In this document: piece after piece, positions 1-6,160 of the stretch
Numbering within the stretch: the first letter of the stretch is position 1
Layout: every line of letters starts with the position of its first letter
NCBI GenBank assembly: GCA_022837365.1
Contig: JALHHV010000202.1
Location: 1,995-9,589, forward strand
Direction of reading: 5' to 3'
DNA length: 7,595 bases
From: Desulfovibrio sp.
GTDB taxonomy: Bacteria; Desulfobacterota; Desulfovibrionia; Desulfovibrionales; Desulfovibrionaceae
Position numbers and translations under genes: made by a program
Notes under the pieces: model-generated
Told to the model about the DNA's origin: nothing
The model's database searches: none
Seen by the model: only the letters and a program-made list of their open reading frames with translations

Positions 1-608
1 TGCAGCATTTCCGGGTTGGTCAGCAGCACGGTGGGCGGGTTCTGGCGGATCTTGCGGCGGAAATGGTCGGTGGTGTCGCCGTCGTAGATGGCGGCGCGGG
101 GGCGGGCGTCGGCGGGCCACGCGGCGGTGAGGTTGTTGAAGGTGGAAAGCTGGTCCTGGGCCAGGGCCTTCAGCGGGAACAGGTACAGGGCGCGGGCGTC
201 CGGGTCGGACAGAAAGCGCTCCAGCACCGGCAGGTTGTAGACGTGGGTCTTGCCGCTGGCCGTGGGCGTGGCGACGACGACATGCCGTCCGGCGCGGATC
301 AGGTCGGTGGCGCGGGCCTGATGGGTGTACAGGTCGCCGATTCCGTTGCGGGCCAGGATGTCGCGGATGGCCTTGGGCCACGGGCGGCGGTTGGGGGCGT
401 GGGCGGCCTCGCGCGCGGGCAGGGCGCGGTGGTGGGTGACCTGTCGCCCGAAGGGCGAGGCCAGCAGCGCGGTGATGTAGTCGCGCACGGGGTTGTCCGC
501 GTCGAAGTCGAAGGGGGGACGCGGCGCGGCGGGGGTATGGTCCTGTCCCGGAATGCCGGGTGATTCCGGAACGTCTGGTGATTCCGGGAAATCTGGGGAG
601 TGGGGCAT
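1..608 (-). CDS. DEAD/DEAH-box helicase, YprA/MrfA/Hrq1-like, N-terminal part (runs off the left edge)
   Basis: This is the first 202 codons of a superfamily 2 helicase; the rest lies outside the window. Seen in the sequence: a proline-rich N-terminus (residues 1-32), a Q-motif-like stretch LYTHQARATDLIRAG (93-107), Walker A ATPTASGKT (113-121) followed by YNLPVLE, motif Ia FPLKALAQDQ (144-153), DGDT (176-179) and TNPEMLH-like motif Ic at the cut end. The combination of HQ, ATxTASGKT, YNLPVLE and NPEMLH is typical of the YprA/MrfA/Hrq1 family, whose known members are ATP-dependent 3'-5' DNA helicases in DNA repair (MrfA in mitomycin C repair). Their usual C-terminal DUF1998 zinc-binding domain would be beyond the edge. 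The ATG at 606-608 is the only ATG in the N-terminal stretch before the conserved part; it has no good Shine-Dalgarno, so the start is uncertain. It follows a terminator, so it is probably transcribed alone. Confidence 0.88.
   Translation of the reverse strand, partial: MPHSPDFPESPDVPESPGIPGQDHTPAAPRPPFDFDADNPVRDYITALLASPFGRQVTHHRALPAREAAHAPNRRPWPKAIRDILARNGIGDLYTHQARATDLIRAGRHVVVATPTASGKTHVYNLPVLERFLSDPDARALYLFPLKALAQDQLSTFNNLTAAWPADARPRAAIYDGDTTDHFRRKIRQNPPTVLLTNPEML
560..595 (-). repeat. two tandem 18-base repeats in the helicase N-terminus
   Basis: Bases 560-577 and 578-595 match at 15 of 18 positions, each beginning GTGATTCCGG on the plus strand. A third, degenerate copy may lie at 542-559. 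In the protein they give the Pro-Glu-Ser-Pro run PDFPESPDVPESPGIPG (residues 5-21). The period is a multiple of three, so the repeat can expand without breaking the frame. This part is probably disordered and lies before the helicase core. Confidence 0.6.
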
Positions 609-688
609 GGGCTGGGGATGCGCCCGGCGGGCCGGGGGCGGGTTGCGAACGGGGGCGGAATGCGCGGGGCCACGGGGGGCCTTGCCTC

Positions 689-717
689 GACGTAGGGCAG
701 GGGGGCGGGGTTGTCAA
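689..717 (-). promoter_or_regulatory. possible sigma-70 promoter for the helicase gene
   Basis: On the minus strand a perfect -35 box TTGACA (717-712) is followed after 17 bases by TACGTC (694-689), a poor -10 box. It lies between the terminator of the upstream gene and the helicase ATG, giving a leader of about 75-80 bases. The position is right but the -10 is weak, so this is only a candidate. Confidence 0.3.
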
Positions 718-747
718 CGTGGCCGGGCGGGCGGGGACGGCGCCATG

Positions 748-777
748 AAAAAAAGGGCAGGCCATGGGCCTGCCCTT
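748..777 (-). terminator. Rho-independent terminator after the amphi-Trp gene
   Basis: Read on the minus strand, AAGGGCAGGCC (777-767) and GGCCTGCCCTT (763-753) form a perfect 11-base-pair stem with a three-base loop CAT (766-764). It runs into a tract of seven T (754-748). It starts about 25 bases after the stop codon of the gene at 802-1311. This is a textbook intrinsic terminator for the minus strand and separates that gene from the helicase. Confidence 0.93.
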
Positions 778-801
778 GTGCGTTGGCGTAACGGCGGGGA
801 A

Positions 802-1311
802 CTAGTCTTCGGTCCCTTCGCCCTTGTCCTTCTTTCTGTCCTTGCGGCCGGACGTGTCCTTGCCGCCCTTTTCGGGCTTGTCCTTTTTCTTGTCCGGCTT
901 GGCCTTTCCGTCCTTTTCGGATTTCTCGGCCTTGTGGCCCGTTGCCTTTTCCGGCTTGTCGGCCTTTTTCAGGGCCACGTCCAGGTCGATGTCGGACACG
1001 TCCTCCACGTCGGCACAGCCGAGGGGGGCAATGTGGTCGCGGCCGGGCAGGTTGGCCACCTCGTCGCAGGCGGCCACGGTTTCGTCGTCGGGGATGCGCC
1101 AGGATATTTCGAGCGAAAACTTGCCCCGCCCGTCGCGGATCTTGGCTTCCACGTCGACGTCCACGGCCTCCGGCGGGCTGAGCACCATGGTCTCGTCGCC
1201 CTTCTGGACTTTCAGGCAGCGTTCCTTCAGCCCTTCGGCCAGCGCCTCGACGACGCCCGCCGCGTCCGCGCAGAGCAGCCGGGTACTCAGGGATATCTTC
1301 TGCTTTTCCAT
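802..1311 (-). CDS. Amphi-Trp domain protein with lysine-rich C-terminal tail
   Basis: This is a 169-residue soluble protein of unknown function with no signal peptide or membrane segment. Residues 5-72 fit the short amphi-Trp domain: a helix with ALAEGLKERCLKV, an acidic strand pair including PPEAVDVDVEAKIRDG, and the closing FSLEISWR with Trp71. After an acidic linker (73-114, Cys82 and Cys99) comes a tail of about 55 residues (115-169) built from Lys/Asp/Glu/Pro/Gly units such as DKPEK and DKKKDKPEK, with 19 lysines. The tail is surely disordered and could bind nucleic acid or an acidic partner (inference). The ATG at 1309-1311 is supported by GGAGGTG at 1322-1316, five bases upstream of the start. 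The gene has its own candidate promoter and a strong terminator, so it appears monocistronic. The domain call rests on pattern recall, not on a search. Confidence 0.82.
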   Translation of the reverse strand: MEKQKISLSTRLLCADAAGVVEALAEGLKERCLKVQKGDETMVLSPPEAVDVDVEAKIRDGRGKFSLEISWRIPDDETVAACDEVANLPGRDHIAPLGCADVEDVSDIDLDVALKKADKPEKATGHKAEKSEKDGKAKPDKKKDKPEKGGKDTSGRKDRKKDKGEGTED

Positions 1312-1347
1312 GGGGCACCTCCGTGGTGCGGTTTGTCGTCCTTATCG

Positions 1348-1376
1348 ACTATGCGGCGACGGTGACCACCCGTCAA
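1348..1376 (-). promoter_or_regulatory. candidate sigma-70 promoter of the amphi-Trp gene
   Basis: On the minus strand TTGACG (1376-1371) is followed after exactly 17 bases by CATAGT (1353-1348), matching the consensus boxes at 5 of 6 and 4 of 6 positions. Transcription would start near 1341, giving a leader of about 30 bases that contains the GGAGGTG ribosome binding site at 1322-1316. Spacing and position are good; there is no experimental support. Confidence 0.5.
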
Positions 1377-1421
1377 GGTAGGGGAAACGCACGGGGACTC
1401 GGAAGTTGGGAATATATCCCA

Positions 1422-1440
1422 CCCAAATAAAAAGTTTGGG
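1422..1440. other. small AT-rich hairpin
   Basis: CCCAAA (1422-1427) and TTTGGG (1435-1440) pair around the loop TAAAAAG. It lies in the only clearly AT-rich patch of the gap 1312-1681, next to AATATAT at 1411-1417. It could be an operator or a promoter-region element for the gene to its left. No defined role can be assigned. Confidence 0.3.
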
Positions 1441-1494
1441 GGGAGCGGCAGCCGTTATGTGAGCGCGTAGATCGACCCGAAGGGCGCGAAGCGT

Positions 1495-1525
1495 GGCCGT
1501 TGGCGAGCTTGCGAGCCCTACGGCC
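1495..1525. repeat. palindromic intergenic repeat, copy 1
   Basis: GGCCGT (1495-1500) pairs with ACGGCC (1520-1525), and the inner GGC (1502-1504) with GCC (1515-1517). The core GGCGAGCTTGCGAGCC (1502-1517) is identical to the core of the second copy at 1608-1623, 106 bases away in the same orientation. A second shared module, TTACGGATG...GAC.GCAGCGC, occurs at 1547-1568 and at 1624-1645 (19 of 22 bases the same). I see no protein here: short open frames over this stretch follow the repeat. It resembles a dispersed REP-like element, but only one locus is visible. Confidence 0.6.
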
Positions 1526-1576
1526 ATCGTACGCAACGCGCGAACATTACGGATGGCGACAGCAGCGCTGGGGTCC

Positions 1577-1665
1577 GGGGGAAGGAGACCCTTTGCCTCA
1601 GCCGTTAGGCGAGCTTGCGAGCCTTACGGATGAGGACCGCAGCGCGTCAAAGGGTCCCTTCCCCC
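1577..1665 (-). repeat. long imperfect inverted repeat with repeat copy 2, possible terminator of the response-regulator gene
   Basis: The outer arms 1577-1595 and 1648-1665 pair almost perfectly (one extra base). The inner arms 1596-1610 and 1621-1635 match at 13 of 15 positions around the 10-base loop GAGCTTGCGA. Twelve unpaired bases (1636-1647) sit on one side only. The whole folds into a stem-loop of about 90 bases starting 17 bases after the regulator's stop codon. It has no T-tract, so it may act as a Rho-type or bidirectional terminator, an mRNA-stabilising structure, or simply a repeat element that landed here. The pairing is seen directly; the function is inference. Confidence 0.6.
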
Positions 1666-1681
1666 GTTTCATCTTTCCTGT

Positions 1682-3038
1682 TTAATGCCCCGTGATATTG
1701 TACTTCTTCAGCTTGTATTGCAGCAGGCTCTTGGAGATGGCGAGCAACTCGGCGGCCTTGACCTGCACGAAGTCGGCGCGGACCAGGGCGCGGCGGATCA
1801 GGGCGGCCTCGATGCGCTCCAGGGTGTCGGCCAGGTCGAGTTGCACGGGCAAGAGGTCCACGGCGCTTTTCAGTTGCGCCTCTTCGTCGCGCAGTTCCGG
1901 GGGCAGATCGTCCACACGGATGGTGTCGCCGGAGACGAGCACGAGGCAGCGTTCCACCACGTTCTGCAACTGGCGGATGTTGCCGGGCCATTCGTAGCCG
2001 GTCATGTAGTCCAGGGCTTCGGGGGTGAAGGTCTTGGGGGTGACGCCGTTCTCGCGGGCCAGCTTGTCGGATGTCCTCGCGGCGTTCGCGCAGGGGCGGC
2101 AGGGCGATGTGCACCACGTTGAGGCGGTAGTACAGGTCTTCGCGGAAATTGCCCTTTTCCACCTCTTCCTGAAGGTTCTTGTTGGTGGCGGCCACCACGC
2201 GGATGTCCACCTCGACTTCTTCGGTGCCGCCCACGCGCTCGAAGCGGCGTTCCTGCAACACGCGCAGCAGCTTGACCTGCAACTCCGGGGTCAGTTCGCC
2301 GATCTCGTCCAGGAACAACGTGCCGCCGCCCGCCTGCTCGAAGCGGCCCCGGCGCATGGCCACGGCCCCGGTGAACGATCCCTTCTCGTGGCCGAACAGT
2401 TCGCTTTCCAGCACGCCGGGGTTCAGGGCCATGCAGTTGACCGAGACGAACGGCCCCTTGTTGCGGGGCGAGGAAAAGTGAATGGCCCGCGCCACCAGTT
2501 CCTTGCCGGTGCCCGATTCGCCGGAGATGAGCACCGTGGAGCGGCTGGGCGCGGCCCGGTCGACCATGGCCAGGGTTTCGCGGATGGCCCTGCTTTTGCC
2601 GATGATCTGGTGCATGCCGTAGCGTTCTTCCAGATTTTCGCGCAGCACGCGGTACTGGCGGTGCATGCGCGCAAGCTCTGCGGCGTTGTGCACGGACAGC
2701 AGCAGTTCGTCGTTGGAGAAGGGCTTGGTGATGTAGTCGAACGCGCCGTACTTCATGACCTCCACCGCGCTTTCGATGGAGCCAAAGGCGGTCATGATCA
2801 GCACGGGGATGTGCGGCCAGTTCTTCTTGACCTGTTCCAGCACTTCGCGCCCGGTGATCTTCGGCATCTTCATGTCGGTGACGATGACGTCGACCTCCGA
2901 CTCTTCCAGAAAGGCGAGGCCGGTCTCCGGGTCGTTGAGCGCGGTGACGGTGTAGCCCGCGTCGGACAACAGGGCTTCGAGCACGAGCAGGTAGTTCTTC
3001 TCGTCGTCGAGCACGAGCAGATGCGTCTTGTCGTTCAT
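1682..3038 (-). pseudogene. NtrC-family sigma-54 response regulator, frameshifted in the AAA+ domain
   Basis: Receiver domain (1-120) with Asp11/Asp12, phospho-acceptor Asp55 in TDMKMP, Thr83 and Lys105. AAA+ domain from about 145 with Walker A GESGTGKE (173-180), GSFTGA (220-225, a Ser variant of the sigma-54-contacting GAFTGA), Walker B LFLDEI (241-246), VAATN (282-286) and [11 protein letters not shown]. After LRERREDI (residue 323, base 2070) the frame breaks. The correct sequence resumes one base on, from 2068, as [14 protein letters not shown], then [10 protein letters not shown] and a Fis-type helix-turn-helix ending [16 protein letters not shown]. The family normally has about eight residues here (PLLxxxFL); the frame fits a loss of 23 bases. 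As written, translation runs on out of frame to 1647, giving 323 native plus 140 foreign residues without the DNA-binding domain. An internal ATG at 2003-2005 could in principle make a 107-residue C-terminal piece. It is probably the partner of the kinase upstream. The ATG at 3036-3038 has only a weak GGAA before it. Confidence 0.88.
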
Positions 3039-3109
3039 GGCGATTCCGGTTGCGGTGTCGTGGCGCCGGGCGCGCGGCGCGGCGGTGCCGGGGAAGGCCC
3101 AAGGGACAG

Positions 3110-3138
3110 AAAATAGGGCCGGATGGCCGCGCGCGCAA
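3110..3138 (-). promoter_or_regulatory. weak candidate promoter before the response regulator
   Basis: In the 132-base gap after the kinase, the minus strand has TTGCGC (3138-3133), 17 bases, then TATTTT (3115-3110), in the only A/T-rich patch of the gap. The boxes match consensus at 3 and 4 of 6 positions. It would allow the regulator to be made separately from the pgi-kinase message, but the match is weak. Confidence 0.25.
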
Positions 3139-3155
3139 CCCGTGAGAGGGCGTTT

Positions 3156-3171
3156 GCCCCCAATCGGGGGC
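3156..3171 (-). other. GC hairpin starting at the kinase stop codon
   Basis: On the minus strand GCCCCC (3171-3166) and GGGGGC (3161-3156) form a perfect six-pair stem with a four-base loop; its first G is the last base of the TAG stop (3173-3171). Only AAA follows, no T-tract, so it is not a standard terminator. It could reduce read-through into the regulator or protect the 3' end of the upstream message. Confidence 0.4.
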
Positions 3172-4544
3172 TATTCGCTGCGCAGGGGCAGGCGCACGTA
3201 CACCACGGCGCCGCCCTCGGGCGCGTTGTCGATGCGCAGGCTGCCGCCGTGGCTGGTGATGATGGAGTTCACGATGGGCAGGCCAAGGCCGGTGCCGTCA
3301 TCCTTGGTGGTGAAGAACGGGTCCAGCAGCCGTTCGCGGTTGGCCGGGTCGAAGCCGGGGCCGCTGTCGCGGAAGGCGAACTCGGCCTCGTCGCCGTCGC
3401 GGCGGGCGGTGACGGTGACCGAGCCGGGGCCGTCCATGGCCTGCAACGCGTTGACCATGATGTTGTAGAACGCGCGGTACAGCAGGTCCCCGTCGCCGGA
3501 AACGGCGATGCCCGGCTCCGTCTCGCGGGTCACGGCGACCTCGCGGCGGGCCAGTTCGCCCTCCAGGAATCCCAGCACGCGGTCGAGCACGCCGTCCGTC
3601 TCCACCGGGTCCTGCCGGGGCTGGCGGGGCCGGGCGTAGTCCAGGAAGTCGTTGACCGTCTGGCTGAGCCGCTTGGCCTCGTCGTAGATGGCTTCAAGGA
3701 TGCGCGCGGTGACCGGGTCGGAACTGCTGGGGCGTTTCAGCAGCAGTTCCGCGCTGGAGCGGATGATGCCCAGCGGGTTGCGCTCCAGGCGCTGCTTTTC
3801 CTGCATGCGTTCGGCCATGACCCGTTCGGCCCGGCGGATGAACACCAGCAGCATGCCGAACAGCACCAGCGACGAAAGGCTGGCCGTGCCGATGATCAGC
3901 CACTGGAAGGCGATGATGGCCCGGGTGTCGTTGGTGATGTCCTGGGTCATCTCCAGCACGCCCATGATGGGGCTGTCGTCGTCATCGTCGATGCGGCCCA
4001 GGCGGTTTTCCACGCGCAGGGGGTAGGTGGTGCGCAGGATGAAGCTGCCCGGCTCCAGCCGGGGGGTGAACAGGGCCTGCCAGAACGAGATGTCCGCGTC
4101 GATGGTGTAGCTGGGGTCCTCGTCGCGCAGGGCCACGGTGATTTCCGGCCCGGCCAGGTCGGTGCGGCCAAGGTCCGCGCGGTCGGTGGAATACGACACG
4201 ATCTTGCCGTGGTCGTAGATGCGCACCCGCGAGACCTGCAACCCGTGGATCACCGACTGCACCAGCTGGTCCAGCCGTTCGTACTGCACGGGCTGGCGCA
4301 GGGCGATGCGCCCGAAGCCCACCAGCGTGGGCAGGGTGAAGCGCCGGTATATCTGGTGGTTGAGGTTTTCCGCCAGCAGCGAGGCGAATTCCTGCTGCTT
4401 GCGGAACATGGTGTTGCGCGCCGAATCGGTGATGATCACGGACATCACTATGCTGGTGGCCAGGATGAGCACCAGCGACACCCACGACAGGAAGCGGGCG
4501 AAGCCGAAGGGCAGCCCCCCCGGCAGTTCGAAACGGCGCGGCAC
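3171..4544 (-). CDS. membrane sensor histidine kinase lacking its H-box (probably inactive)
   Basis: A 457-residue kinase. Membrane helices lie at about 18-38 and 210-236. Between them is an extracytoplasmic domain of about 170 residues that looks like a Cache/PAS-type sensor (inference; ligand unknown), with a run of five Asp at 186-190. The cytoplasmic part keeps the second dimerisation helix (DEAKRLSQTVNDFLDYARP, 288-306), the N-box (YNIMVNALQAM, 360-370), G1 DSGPG (393-397), F-box DPFFTTK (408-414) and G2 GTGLG (417-421). The first helix is missing: EKQRLE (249-254) runs directly into RNPLGIIRSSAELL (255-268), where a SHEIRNPLG-type H-box after some 20 more residues is expected. No histidine is left there, so autophosphorylation is not possible as written. 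The frame is kept. It starts with GTG (4544), three bases after the pgi stop, with AGGAG (4558-4554) inside the end of pgi, so translation is probably coupled. The likely partner is the regulator downstream. Confidence 0.9.
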   Translation of the reverse strand: MPRRFELPGGLPFGFARFLSWVSLVLILATSIVMSVIITDSARNTMFRKQQEFASLLAENLNHQIYRRFTLPTLVGFGRIALRQPVQYERLDQLVQSVIHGLQVSRVRIYDHGKIVSYSTDRADLGRTDLAGPEITVALRDEDPSYTIDADISFWQALFTPRLEPGSFILRTTYPLRVENRLGRIDDDDDSPIMGVLEMTQDITNDTRAIIAFQWLIIGTASLSSLVLFGMLLVFIRRAERVMAERMQEKQRLERNPLGIIRSSAELLLKRPSSSDPVTARILEAIYDEAKRLSQTVNDFLDYARPRQPRQDPVETDGVLDRVLGFLEGELARREVAVTRETEPGIAVSGDGDLLYRAFYNIMVNALQAMDGPGSVTVTARRDGDEAEFAFRDSGPGFDPANRERLLDPFFTTKDDGTGLGLPIVNSIITSHGGSLRIDNAPEGGAVVYVRLPLRSE

Positions 4545-4547
4545 CGG

Positions 4548-5909
4548 CTAGAACTCCTGCGACTGTCCGGCCCGGCCGAGGAAGGCGGCAAGGTCCGCCT
4601 CTTCCGCCGGGTAGCCGGGCGCGCCCAGCCGGGCGTTGGCAAGGCGCTTGCCGAGCTCCACGGCGGGCTGGTCCAGCGGGTTGATGTTCATGAGCCAGCC
4701 GGTGAACAGGGTGGCCAGTTCCAGCAGGCCCATCAGGCGGCCCGCCGCCGCCTCGCCGGTGTGGCCCATGCGCAGTTCCACAAGGGGCACGCCCTGCCCG
4801 GCAAGGGCCATGCGGGTGCCCAGGCCCTCGGCGTCCAGCAGTTCGCCGAAGCGGCGGCCTTTCAGGAAGGCCCACTTGTCCGGCAGGCTGGCCGGGAAGG
4901 GGCGGCCCTGCGGCAGGCCGGGGCAGGTCAGGAACAGGCAGCCCTTGTCGCGCGGGCCGTCCAGAAACATCTGTTGCAGGGAATGCTGGTCGGTGACGCC
5001 CACGGCGGGCAGGGGCATGGTGCCCTTGCCTTCCTTGCCCAAGCTTTCGGCCCACAACTGGGCGAACCATGGGCCGAACGGCGCCCACAGCGGCACGTAG
5101 CAGAAGAAGATGAGCTGCGAATAGCCCGCGTCGGCCAGGGCCATGTTCCACAGGGCCAGTTGCCACGCGGGGTGGCCGGGCAGGGCGTGGGCCGGGTCGG
5201 CCACCAGGTCCGCCCCGGCGGCCTGCGCGCCGTCCAGCAGCCCGCGCCAGTCCAGCCCCATGAACGCGGCGGGCACCAGCCCCACGGCGGAGAGCACGGA
5301 ATAGCGGCCGCCCAGATGGTCGGGCACGGGCAGCGAGGCGAGGTTCGCCGTCTGCGCCTCTTGCCGCAGGAAGCCCGCCTTCTCGTCGGTGACCACCAGC
5401 ATGTGCTCGCGCCAGGCGTTGCCCAGCGTTTCGCGCAGCCATTCCTTGGCCAGGAAGTACTGGGCCAGCGTCTCGATGGTGCCGCCCGACTTGCTCACCG
5501 CCACCACCAGGGTCTGTTCCGGCGGCAGGCTGGCGAACCACGCCTCCAGCGTGTCGGCGTCCACGTTGTCCGCGATCCACAGCCACGGGCCGTCGTGGCC
5601 GGGCCGGTCCTGCCGGGGAAAGAACGCCTTCTGCAACGCCCGCGCGCCCAGCGCCGAGCCGCCAATGCCCAGCAGCACCATGTGGCGGTAGCGGGACAGG
5701 GTGGGCTGGAGCGCGGCAAGGCCCGCTTCCAGCGCGTCGCGGTACGGCATGTCGATGAACGGCAGGTGCCCGGCGGCCAGTTCCGCCTTCAGGCGGTGGG
5801 CCATCTCGCCCTTGTGCAGGTCGTGCGCGGAGGCGGCGTCGGGGGCCAGGCGGCCCAGCGGCGCGGCGGGCCAGGCGTTGGTCCAGTCGAGGCGGTGGGG
5901 CTGGGGCAT
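4548..5909 (-). CDS. pgi: Glucose-6-phosphate isomerase
   Basis: Cytoplasmic enzyme interconverting glucose 6-phosphate and fructose 6-phosphate in glycolysis and gluconeogenesis. The 453-residue protein has the two-SIS-domain fold motifs in order: GIGGSALG (81-88), sugar-phosphate loop SKSGGTIET (139-147), signature DHLGGRYSVLSAVG (197-210), Glu288 in QLWAESLGK, His309 in TDQHS, and the C-terminal signature NPLDQPAVELGK (410-421) with the active-site lysine. It appears complete. An upstream ATG at 5996 would add 29 residues of Ala/Arg/Pro-rich sequence. I chose the ATG at 5907-5909 because AAGGAG (5922-5917) is seven bases away, whereas it is only one base from the ATG at 5915. The length is at the short end for the family, as in other deltaproteobacterial forms. 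The kinase gene follows after three bases. No internal lesion is visible, unlike in the two genes downstream. Confidence 0.96.
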   Translation of the reverse strand: MPQPHRLDWTNAWPAAPLGRLAPDAASAHDLHKGEMAHRLKAELAAGHLPFIDMPYRDALEAGLAALQPTLSRYRHMVLLGIGGSALGARALQKAFFPRQDRPGHDGPWLWIADNVDADTLEAWFASLPPEQTLVVAVSKSGGTIETLAQYFLAKEWLRETLGNAWREHMLVVTDEKAGFLRQEAQTANLASLPVPDHLGGRYSVLSAVGLVPAAFMGLDWRGLLDGAQAAGADLVADPAHALPGHPAWQLALWNMALADAGYSQLIFFCYVPLWAPFGPWFAQLWAESLGKEGKGTMPLPAVGVTDQHSLQQMFLDGPRDKGCLFLTCPGLPQGRPFPASLPDKWAFLKGRRFGELLDAEGLGTRMALAGQGVPLVELRMGHTGEAAAGRLMGLLELATLFTGWLMNINPLDQPAVELGKRLANARLGAPGYPAEEADLAAFLGRAGQSQEF

Positions 5910-6057
5910 GGTCATGCTCCTTGCGGGCCGGGGAAAAGGCCCATGCGTGCGTGCCGGTGATGCGCGGCGGGGCCGCGCCATGCATGAGGCGAACATTCGC
6001 GGATGCCGCGCCGCCGCGCGGGCGGGACTAGGGACGCGGGGGACGCGGCGGGCGAAG

Positions 6058-6110
6058 CGGCGGCATGCCCCGGCCGGTCGCGTGCGCGAACCGCGCGGGA
6101 CATGCCGCCG
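6058..6110. other. inverted repeat in the gap between aspartate aminotransferase and pgi
   Basis: CGGCGGCATG (6058-6067) pairs perfectly with CATGCCGCCG (6101-6110) across 33 bases; the interior can fold further (GGT.CGCG with CGCG.ACC). It lies in the 251-base stretch 5910-6160, where I see no gene and no convincing sigma-70 promoter. It starts about 50 bases after the aminotransferase stop and has no T-tract. It may be a factor-dependent termination site, an attenuator or a regulator site for pgi. Confidence 0.4.
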
Positions 6111-6160
6111 TCATATCGTACTTTCCGGCGAAGGGCGAGGCCGGTGCGCAACGCGGGAAG

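Noticed and set aside
299..1318. A 339-codon minus-strand open frame through the amphi-Trp gene and the helicase start
   Set aside because: It is out of frame with both genes, reads through a strong terminator, and has a basic Arg/Pro-rich composition typical of a shifted frame.
1495..1665. CRISPR array or tRNA gene
   Set aside because: Only two repeat copies with unequal internal spacing and no unique spacers of regular length; no cloverleaf with a T-arm sequence was found here or elsewhere in the window.
1342..1685. Small genes in the gap between the amphi-Trp gene and the regulator
   Set aside because: The short open frames on both strands are explained by the palindromic repeats; none has a ribosome binding site or a recognisable product.
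2060..2075. Programmed ribosomal frameshifting in the response regulator
   Set aside because: There is no slippery run at the junction, and conserved residues are missing as well as the frame; a shift alone would not restore a normal AAA+ domain.
3123..5960. A 945-codon open frame on the plus strand over pgi and the kinase
   Set aside because: It is antisense to two genes with clear family motifs; its composition (Gly/Ala/His/Gln/Arg-rich) follows from complementary GC-rich codons, and it has no recognisable domain.
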